NCBI GenBank assembly: GCA_003342895.1
Contig: PTFA01000197.1
Coordinates: 760,236 to 824,235 of the forward strand
DNA from: Casuarius casuarius
Taxonomy: Eukaryota > Chordata > Aves > Casuariiformes > Casuariidae
Direction: 5' to 3'
Length of the DNA stretch: 64,000 nt
Within the stretch, counting starts at the first letter, position 1. Each line of letters starts with the position of its first letter. The translations under genes and the position numbers were made by a program. The notes beneath the pieces are model-generated. The model did not search any database. It was not told the DNA's origin and saw only the letters and a program-made list of their open reading frames with translations. Positions 1 to 10,700 of this stretch are shown here, one piece after another.

Positions 1-3000
1 TACTCCTTTTTCTTGGGGCCTGAGGCAGTATCTTAACATTTTGTCCTGTGGGATATTTTAAGTCTTTCCCCTTAGTTGTCGGTATTGAGAGAATTATCCT
101 TTCATTAAGAGGAAGGTCAGTGGAGTGCTTTTAGACTGGACTAGTGTCTGTGTGTCTCCTCACTGCAAATCAGAAGCCAGACTCTCACTGATAGCTGCAG
201 CCTTATAGATTAGGCTTAATATTTACATGATTAGTCAGGATTTGTTGTTCTGTAGAAACATATGGACTAAAACCCAAATAAAAGCTCGAGTTTTGTTGTG
301 CGTTGAAAACACATCTATAAGGATTTGAACGAGTTTCTTGTGAAATAATAACTTATGTTTTCTGATACTAACATTCAGGTTAAATGGAGGAGAAGTACAC
401 TTCTGCATGAGCATGTGCATACCTTTGCCTGAATATTTTTTCCACCGAACTTTGTTTTCAGCCAATGTGGAACAAGTTTTATTTTGTTCTAGATTTATTG
501 ATATACAAGCAACCCCCACCCACCCTAGGACTGAAAGTCTCCAGCCTTAAGGTGCTTCCTTGCAGTATGCTGGAATATTAGCTTGATACTAATTGAAATA
601 GAAGAGTGACACCTATGGAGTTCCCAAGAACATTCAGGCCCTGGTTATTTTCTTTAGAGAATTGTCACCTGCATACTAAGTAGGCCTGATTCTGTTAAGT
701 TTAAAAGAAAAGTGTTCATGTCTGAAGAGAGATGTCTGTCATTTGCTTGCCTTTAAATCTCTACTGGTACAACTGAGGAACAAAGTCATGCTGTTTTGGT
801 AGCAGAACAACTACATGTGTGAGGTTGTTGGCTGAAATTACTGAAGGTTTGGGTTGAGAGTAAATGTTAATGTTTGGGAGATTTTAAACATGAGCAATCT
901 ATTCTCCAGCCCTTCATTTTTGCAGTGAAGTTTCTGTTGGATCAATAACAAAATTAATATCTATAATACCATATACCAAAGTATGTGTCCAGTTAGACAT
1001 ACAAACTTTAGGTTATGTAAGAACTACTGTCTTTTGCTGTTGTTGTTTTGTTTTTTTGTTTTGGTTTGAGTTTTTTGAGTTTTATTTTCTCTGTTTTGGT
1101 GTGGGGTTTGGGGAACTTTTTATGCCTCAAGTCAGAGTTTCTGTCTTGGGTCGTGGAAGTGCTGACTGTCATCGAGCTCAGTCTTCTGTCATGGTAAAGA
1201 ACATGTTTGTATAACCCTGTGCATTCTTCTTAAGGGTGAATTGTGTTTCTTTTGTTTGGGGGGGGGGGTTGTTAGCATTTATGGTTCCTAGGACTTCTCT
1301 TCATGTGCTAGAGCCACAGTGTTTTGGACATGGTCCTCCCACAAAACAGAACAGCTGTCCTGCAAGAGCTGTTGCTTTGATGTTTTGAAACCCCATTCCT
1401 CTTAAAACAGAAACATCCCCTTAATTTCTGACCCTGTTTTACATATGACAGTTTGTATTCAAGTAGTGCTTTATATACAGAAAGGCAGCAGCATTGCAGT
1501 GTGGAAATACCCAGTACAGTCTAGGATTGTATTTCCTCTCTTCTTCACGTCATCAGAGAAGCAACTCCCAGACGTTCCGTAAACAACAACATATGCAGGT
1601 TTTTATCATCATCTTCACTGTCCTACCTGTCATTTTCCAAGCCGATACTAGAAGTACTTATTAATCCCTGAATGCCTGAAATTGCACTTTCTACCGTCAC
1701 TGACCATTTTCTGGTTCTGAAGTCTTAGTTTTGTTCCTGTGTGGTATTTTGGCCCTCCACTGTAGTGGTATCATCTTCCAGTTTAGTACACTGGCCAGTT
1801 AATTTAGTGCACATCTTTTTACCTGAGCAAAAATGATTAGTGAAAACATTGCATAACACTTGAGAAACAATGATGTTAATTTCTGTTCAACACAAATTGT
1901 TGTCATCCTTTTATCAGAGTAATCTAGATACTTGTTTATCCTTTGGGTATCTTGGAATACTTGTACAGTCCCCATGCCGTCCACTTCATTAGGTTTTCAT
2001 GTGGTACACTGCATCACATGCTTTCATAAAAATACCAGAACAACCAAGAGATTTGTCTGTTACCTATCCCTAGTCTAAAATGGACTTGTAATCTAAGAAA
2101 AATACACAGGTCTGAATAATACCATGTTCTACTTAATTTTATTTTACATCTATCTTTTTGAAGGAGCAAATGATTTAATACCTAAACTGTCGAGAATTGA
2201 TTTTATTTACTGTTGTATCTGATAAATCTGTAGTTTTCCAGGTCATTCTTTTCATATTTATGAGTAGATGTACTATGTTTGCTATTCTGTAATTGTGTTA
2301 TTTCTTCTGTTTAGTACAGTGATTAAAAATCCTCACTGCTATGACTTCAATGTCGTAGGCACATTTTCTGAGATGGAAATTAGCCTCTCTTCTTGCCCCG
2401 TTTGTATGTATTAGATTTCAAGTTTTGCTTATTCCTCCAGTAGTGACGATTTCCATTTTATGCTCATTTTCATAAGTCAGGTTGTTCTGCCTCCTCCCAT
2501 TTGACTTTCTAGTGAAAATGATAGTGTTCAGTCGGTATCATAATTGTTCCTGTATTACTTTCAATCCTATACTTACTGTATATCTACTGTTCCTGTTTCC
2601 TTGCTGACTTTTTATTTACATAGCTAAATAATCTCTTGGTATTTGTTTCCATTTACTTAGTCCAAGTTGGTTATCTTTCGTTGTTTCTTGTGGCTCATAT
2701 ATTCCAGACCTTGTTTTCAGCAACTGCAATCTTAACTGGGTTCTCGATTTGTCAGGGTCAAATGAACCTGCTTCTGTTTGAGATTAAAAATAAAATCAAA
2801 AAAAGAAGGCTTTCCCAGATTGTCCTTTTAACTTGTAATACTGTTTTATAGCGATTTTGGATTCTTACTAGTTTAGATCACAAGCAGGTTTTTGTAGGTC
2901 GTGGCTAAGAATGCAAGGCACACCACTCAACTTGTTCAATGGCAGCTGAAATGTGCATACATATTTAAATATTTGAAGTGAACAGGTGCATCTCTGTAGA

Positions 3001-4535
3001 AATCTCTTCAGATTCAAATGATTTGCTGAACACTGGGAAATTTCTCATACCCATGTAAAACGAAAGACCTTTGAATTAGTCACAAGACCTCCTAGTTCAT
3101 GAAAGAGCAGGAAACATCTCACCTCTTGTCCTCAAAATGAGCCTCTTTTCACCGCTGCTTTTATAGATTTTGCTCATTAGAAGAATATGTCTCTATCAAA
3201 TGGTTTCTGTGAAGTAGCTCAGGTATTCAGTCTATAGAAGAACAATGTAGTCTGCAATTTAAATTGCATTTTATTTTTGAGACCTTGAATTGTATTTAAT
3301 TTATCATAACAGTTCCCTTCACAAACTGCTGTATGTCAAACTACTCACTATTGGTGTTGAAGAATTTGGAGTTTCCTCTTTTCTCTATGCTTTAGAATAG
3401 TGCAATGTCTTACTGAAACAGCTCAGCAAGACCATGAAAATAGTCTCCAATTGCCAGGAAAACATTCTGTTCTATAGGATTTTTTCCTATTCTGCCATTA
3501 AACCTGTTCTTAGTGCTTTGTAGTTAGCATAGTTAATTGACAGTTTCTAAATCTATTCTTCAATATATTGCTGATACATTTTCTCAAGAATATAATACTG
3601 ATTTTTTTTTTGTTATACTGTGTTCAGTTTTACTGAATTAGTGGCTGTTTCATGTACAGTTTTATCAAGGCAAATCTTTTTTGAAGGAGTGCCCTTAAAA
3701 TTTACTTTCATATCTTGTGTTTTGTAGTATTTGGTGTCTTCTCTGCCCAGTGCTACTGTGTGATCTAGCTGAAACATGTAGGCAAAAGCTTCTCAATCCC
3801 TCTTTGCTAAACTTGTGGAAAGTCTTTTTACATACAGACTTGCACTCAAAAGAATATTTTATGTTGTCACAAGTAAATTAAAGTAGGCAAAAATACTGCT
3901 ATAATGAGCTACAGATTCAGACACTGTATTTCTCACTTCTCCGAGTCAGTAAGTTGAGTAGTGTGTCAGTGTGAGAAAGACCATTTTTGTTATTATGACA
4001 GAAAATTTAATAATCTAATTCCCTGTTTTAAAATAATATGGAAATTCAAAAAACAAGAACAAATGGGTCTGACAGAGATTGAACAAAGGAAAGTCAGCAA
4101 ATGACAAAAGAATGTAAGCATCAAAGGTAGATGAGTTATTTAAGGAGCTATTATCACTTTTAAAAAACAATTTGAGTACAGCAATATTTAGGCTTTTCTT
4201 TTTTTAAGGTCTTAAGCCCTTAAACTGCTTTTTAGTGGAAATGCTTTTAAAAACTTTAGAACAGTGTTTTATTAAATTCAGGTTTCCAAATTATGCTGAA
4301 ATGTGCAGACTTTCATGATAGAATAAAACATTATGGAGTATAGATTGGGATGATGAAAGTGAGGGAATTGAGTGAATTTTTTTACAACTGGGTTTGCAGA
4401 ATGAAAAGACGAAAGAAAGATCATGCTAGGAAATCTTTGGTGATCTGCGAATGACAGGAAGAAAAGACTAAATAACTCTGATACTCTAATTTCTGTTCGC
4501 TGTTGTCTATACTCTTTCTTTTTTTTCTAAAGCAG
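1..4535 (+). other. ATF7IP: ATF7IP intron (left part cut by window edge)
   Basis: This is A/T-rich sequence with no supportable exon, upstream of the acceptor at 4534-4535. It contains T/G-rich low-complexity sequence at about 1035-1110 and a short G run at about 1259-1269. The small open frames here lack splice sites compatible with the phase-1 entry of the next exon. No recognisable mobile element was seen. Confidence 0.75.
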
Positions 4536-4700
4536 ATGCCAAGAAGCAGAACCAGACAGCTGTGGCAGGATTGAGCTTGTCCACTCAGCCTTTGGCTCGC
4601 CCCTTGCAGCCTTTGCAGCCTTTGCAGCCAAACCCTCTGCAGCAGACAGGTGTGCCAACAAGTGGACCTTCTCAAACCACCATACATGTATTACCTACAG
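4536..4700 (+). CDS. ATF7IP: ATF7IP coding exon (Pro/Gln-rich linker)
   Basis: The frame reads [15 protein letters not shown], then PLQ repeats, then [14 protein letters not shown]. The acceptor is at the end of AAAGCAG (AG at 4534-4535) and the donor GTAACT begins at 4701. The exon is 165 bp, phase 1 to phase 1. It encodes a disordered Pro/Gln-rich linker with [13 protein letters not shown], written by a 9-base DNA repeat. The tandem acceptor AAGCAG could also splice three bases earlier. Confidence 0.93.
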
Positions 4701-7700
4701 GTAACTTCATTCCACATCATTATGTGAATGTGATGATAGTTTGGGGTTTTTTTTGTTTTAAACTTGACTCTTGTGTCTTCACATTGTGGTAATCTTTTCA
4801 GGTGAATATTCAGACTATTTGAGTCATTTTTTAATCCTTCTAGCCAGTTTCCCATAGCTTTTTTTTTTTNAAAAAAAAGAAAAAACTAGGAAAGTGAAAG
4901 GGAAAGGTGGTTCAGTTGGTTTGTAAGGGAATGATTCAGCATCACATGCATTCCGTGGAGAGGAAGAAATCATATGGGATGATCCAGATTAGGATTTGTA
5001 CTGAAACTCAGAACAAAAAGGAGACTAGTCAACAGGAGAGCTGTGGAAGTTACTGACAAACTGTTGTTTGCAAAGGTGAAGGAGAAGAAACTTGCAGCAG
5101 TTGCACTGTTTGAATAACAGAAGAAAAAGCATTAGCAACATCAGTCCAAGCTCTGTCCACCTGCACTTGGGAATTGATCCTTTTGGCCATGGAATGGCAA
5201 GGCTGACATTGAAGTTTCACCCTTCATTAACAGTTACTGTGCCTACAGTCCAATTTCCCCACCCACCACACCCCCAACATACAAAAGAAACCTGGATCCT
5301 CCTGGGTGGGTGGGGGGCAGGATAAGATGGTTGTTGAAGATTAGCTTGAACCAGAATTGTTTTATTGCTGATCTGTTCTACAGACTTACACTTACTAGCT
5401 TGTGTTTGGTGGTGGCTTTTATTTTCTCCATAGCTATTCTGACAGTCAGGACATTTCTTTATTTAGGCAGGTAAGATTTAGTAATTGTAGAACATCTGGA
5501 GTTTTGGGGGCTCTTGCAGTTCTTAACAATACAGCTTTTTTCCTCCTCAGACTATTCTTCTGGGTATCATGTTTGTCTTTTCTCTTTGTTTGGAATTTTT
5601 ATATATGCTCACATTATTTTATATAAAATTACTGCTTCCTTAGGATGTTTTCTACTTTCATGCATTATCAAAAGCGGCCATAATTTTATGGAGACAGTTT
5701 TTATCTTGTGTGGCTCAGCTGAGTCAGTTTTCTAAAGGATGTATGCATTCTGGAATAGGGATATCTGTTCAATGCCGTAGGATTCTATCCTAGGTTGTGG
5801 TCTTTCTTTTCCAGCTCCGACAACAGTGAATGTAACACATCGTCCAGTGACACAAGCTGCTGCAAGGCTTCCTATACCAAGAGCCCCTGCTAACCATCAA
5901 GTGGTCTATACCACTCTTCCTGCACCACCAGCTCAGAATCCAGTAAGAGGAGCTGTCATGCCAAACCCAGGTTTAAGGCCAGTCAACCCACAGAGTGGAG
6001 GTAAGGGATTCTTTCTTCTGTGTACTTTCTAGCACAGCACAACTTGCCTGATGGATATGTGTTTTTCTTACAATACTACCCCAAATTTATAGAGATTAGG
6101 CTTTTTTCCACCTTACAGACTTGAGAAAATCTCAAGCTATTAAGAAATCATTCCTCCCGCAGATATGTGGATGAGGAAAAATTGGAATGAAGTCATCTCA
6201 GGCACTGACTCTGCCAGTTATGCATCTCTGGATGACATGCCCAATACATTACAAGGTAGCAGAAGGTAATGTGATGAGCACCAATATTTTGTAAAAGGGT
6301 AGTAGGAGACAGTTTTGTTACTAAGCAATAAATTTAAAATATATGCATATGTTATAAATCATGTTCAATTTCTTGTCTAAAAGCTTAGTTTATATCAGAC
6401 ATCCTAATGTAATTCTGTAACAATCTTTGTCCTGTGCTTTGAAATAGCAACAAATTTTCTTATTTTCTGTAAGCCTAGACAGATGAAATTTCTCACCAAA
6501 TGCACCACAAATTGATGTATGCTTGAGTCGCCTTGACTATGGATGCCAGCAAATTCATCTTGACTTTGCAAACATAAGTGGTATCTTCCCACAGCAGTAA
6601 ATTCATTTTTTGAGATGAATAGTGTATGTCAACAATAAAGACCTTAAAGTTGTACAGTAGTTTATATTTTTTTCTTGAGTGATGGATTTAAACTGCTTTT
6701 TTAGCTGCTCCCCCCAAGCCCACCCTTTATCTGCCATGGTTATTTTTACATGGTTTAGTATACGTTTCTCTGTACTGATGCTCTTGAATGTGAGGCTGCA
6801 TTTGTGTGACCTCCAGACACTGTATTTGTTAGATGCAAGTCTGTATAAACCAGACTCAAAACACTGCAAGTTTGAACAATGTAAGACTGTACCTGTATAG
6901 GTTTGCACAAAAATAACTGCTTCATTTTTCTGAAGTAATTTTTGGAAAACAGAATATCAGTGTATTTTTGTAGCAATTAAATTCTAAATATCTTTAATGT
7001 ACTGAATTCTAGATATCTTCTGTAATTACTGGGTTCAGCTGCATTGCTTTAGGCTGTGAAAATATGGACTGTGCTAGCTGAACAGCTTGCTGACTTGGTC
7101 AGCCAGTTCTTGAAATCTCTCTGGAACATTGAGGTCATAAGAAATTACTGTTCTTTTCAGAGTACTTGTTCATATTTCTTAAACATCTGGTACTCATGTG
7201 CCGTATGCATTTGAGTCCAGGTTCCTTTGACCATTATCTTTTGAGGGGCATGCCTGTATCTTGTGTGTCTGCCAGCAAAAGGCAAGGTAACCTCAGCCCA
7301 TACTTGAGTTTTCTTCTTCATTACTGTTTAGCTGCAAGTCAGACACGTGTGATCTACCTATTATTTTGCAAACAGTCACGAGTACTTTGCAATCGAGGGT
7401 TACTTGGGTTAGTTTTTTTTAATAGCATTTTTTTCTTATGTACCAAAATATAAACCTGTAGTTTTTATTTTTTTCTTGAGTGATGGATTTAAACTGCTTT
7501 TTTAGCTGCTCCCCCCAAGCCCACCCTTTATCTGCCATGGTTATTTTTACATGGTTAAGTATACGTTTCTCTGTATTGATGCTATAGAATACCTTTTAGT
7601 GTTAGATATGGAAGATATTTTGTGTGTTGTTGAAGAATACATAACAGATAACAAGCTATTTTTAAGCCTTTTTTTAGGAGAACTCAGGTAGGGAATTTTA

Positions 7701-10700
7701 TTAGAAGATGCTTTTGTGGAGGAAGTCAGTATATCCTTTTCCAGTCACACCATTTCCTAGGATAGAATTTTGGAAAGAGCTGCCACTGTCCCTTCTTCAA
7801 CATGGCAGATGCTGTGTTCTGGGAGGATATTTCCTATTACCAGAGTAAGGTGCTTCTAGGTAGCCTGTTAAGATTAATAGGAGAGTAAAAAGGACTTGCT
7901 TTTTGTTCTCTTCCACAGTCAGCTATCACACAAATCATTCTGTAGGCCATCAGCAGGCATGTTTGTTTTACTTCGTGCAGAGGTTGTGGAACTCTGGAGT
8001 GTCAAATTCGTTGATGTCATCTGAACATGTCTTTGGACATCTTCAGAATCACGCTATCATTTCAACTGATAGATAAGTTTCTGAAAGTTCATGAAGCATT
8101 TTAATTTTTTACCATTTAAACCTGACTCTATTGAGAAATAGCTCAACCATTTTTTGGTTGAGGAGACCTCTAACAGTTGTTTTTCACACGGGGAGTCTTC
8201 AGGAGGCGCTGCTTTTTTTTTTTTTTTTTTTTGCTTAATGAATTCACTGGAGTTAAGGACTATTATCAAAGTTGTCAAGTTTGACAATTTCCGTCACTAT
8301 GAACAATACAGTAGATCCAGTTTTTTTGGAGGTGAAAAACACATGTTCCTTTTAGGAAAGCTATATACCTTTGGAATTTACCCTACACAAGGCAATGCAA
8401 AAACTGCATATTTACCAGAACATGCTGAAAGATTTTCCCCTTCCCAGGAACTGGTTAGTAGACAACTCTGTTCTGAGCTGAGCTCATCCAACAACAGACC
8501 TCTGTGCAATGTACTTCTGACCTGATGGTGCAGTGTTACAGTGCATGCTTATCCTTCAATTTTCTGATCACAGAAATCCTCATCAACTCCAGCATGATAC
8601 GGGAAATGATTTTCACTGTAAATATTCGAGACTCTGCTTGAAAGGGCTCTGAATAGCCTAATCTAAGACCTTTCTTTCAACAGAAGGTTCGACCAGATGA
8701 TCTTCAGAGGTCACTTCAAACCTAGATGTTTTTGTGATTCTATTAGAGACAGTTCTGCTATTCTGACTTGAAAAGCATGTCTGTCTAGTACTATTAGCAC
8801 TACAGTACTGTTGTCTGACAAGCCTGATAGGTTTAAGGAACTGACACTTCCTCCAGAGCATTGTATATTCCCTATACCTCAGGACAAAGAACCCGATGGT
8901 TACCCAGAGTAGATAAAAGACCAGTTTAGTTGCAATACAGATTATTTCAAGGCTTCACATTTGGGTACCAGACAAAGAGAATTCACTTACTGTTAAGAAA
9001 AGTCTATGTTCCTTGATCCCTTTTAGCAGCCATTACAAGTTTTCACCTTCCAGTCCATTCTACATTTTCACCGTCTTTGTTAGACAGCTTTCAGAAGTGC
9101 CTCGTATAGGTAAATAAAGGAGGGGAGACTCCGTACTCAATTTGTTACGCAGCTTTGTATCGAAGGTCTTGATTGAGTTATCCTTTATGCTGATGATGAT
9201 CTGTATTGATTTATATTTTCCTTGGAACAGTCATTTTAGCGTCAGCAACAGGTGCTTAAGGAGCAAGATCTTCGTGCTTTGTCTTTGAAAGATTAACTTT
9301 GAGGCCTCATCCAAAGTATTTTGCAAACTGTAGTTTTGTACTTTTACCTCAACCAAGCGGTATGTCTACCTGATCTTTGCAAAGATACATTCAGAGGGAA
9401 ATAATGCAGAATTTGTACGTTACATGTTCTTAAGGCATTTCTCTCTTTGTCTCTCCTCAGATTATTGTAATTTTCTGAGATAAGATTGTAGTCAAGCTAA
9501 AGCAGTATATCTGGTTTGATTTTCATAGATATGAACTAACCAGTTTAGATGACTGTTCATCCTACAGGAGTTTGCGCAGCTTCAGTAGCTTCTTAGATGA
9601 ATATGTCAAAAGGAAAAGAATGTAAAACAGCTAGCTGGAGTTCAGCACTTTCATTTAAATACTCAACCTCACCGCCTCAGAATCACAGTTCACATAGACT
9701 TCTGACACCCCTCACCTGTCATCATACGTTGACGACTATTTATAGACAGAAGAAATTATTATACAGTAGCTGTGTGAACTCTGTCCTTCTGTGAGCTACT
9801 CTTTTTCTATTCAGGAATATTAGAACACTTGGATCTCATACACCTGTGGAACTTGGGAGTGGTGGAGGTTACCCCAGATCTTTTATTTTTGGATAGAAAC
9901 ACAGGAAATACTAGATACTATCTTCAAGGCAATATAATCGTCTAATTTATTCCTGACAGTCAGATCAGTTTGCTGTGGGTTTGAATGAAATGGTATCTTC
10001 TGCGAGTTCACATCCATAGTCTCCCCTCTGAGAGGGAGGACAAACTTCTTTAACAATGACTTGATCTTTCATTTTCTGTGCTTCCACAGTGCAGCCTTTA
10101 GGCAGTTGGACATTGAATGGATATTATTATACTGCAGCAGCATTTATCTCTTTCTTTCTGAATCCCAAAGTGATTTAACTTAATTTTCATACTCAAACTC
10201 CTTGAATCTCGCCCAGCCCCTCCACCCATTTCTTTCTTGTGCTACCAGTGATTAAAGCTTCACTCTGTCCCTGTGCAGACATAAACACTTGTTTACTTTC
10301 ACTCTTACAGCTTCAGGGAAGGGGGAGATGGTTTTGTTTTAGTATACTGCTTCATCGATCTGCTTGTGGGCTGTTTGAGGAGGGAGTGTCATTTTAAAAT
10401 TTGGTGTCATCCAGCTGAACCAAGGAGTTGGTCTTCCAGTGTTCTGTCCAGCTGATTTTTAAGTATTGAATATTCAGTGTGTTCACTGTGCTCCTTTATA
10501 GGTATGACAGTACGAATGCCTCAAACAACTGCATACGTTGTGAACAATGGACTAACTCTCGGGTCTGGAGCACCTCAGCTCACAGTGCATCATCGACCAC
10601 CACAAGTGCATGCTGTGAGTATAGTAATTCTGAATTTGTTTACCACAGTTTACAGGCTTGATTGCACTAGTGTCTCAGATTGCTTCTTAGTGTGAATTGC

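Larger units (their letters stand above)
6001..10501 (+). other. ATF7IP: ATF7IP intron, about 4.5 kb
   Basis: The intron starts GTAAGG and ends TTTATAG. It contains a putative cassette exon (6163-6255), two near-identical 134-bp copies (6656-6789 and 7457-7590), a T20 run at 8213-8232 and a CR1 tail at 8640-8742. The remainder shows nothing I can classify. Confidence 0.85.

Noticed and set aside
1557..1598. Micro-exon candidate in the first ATF7IP intron (AG...GT, 42 bases, reading RSNSQTFRKQQHMQ)
   Set aside because: It is open only in phase 0. In the phase 1 required by the next exon it hits TAA after CCG, and its donor GTTTTT is weak.
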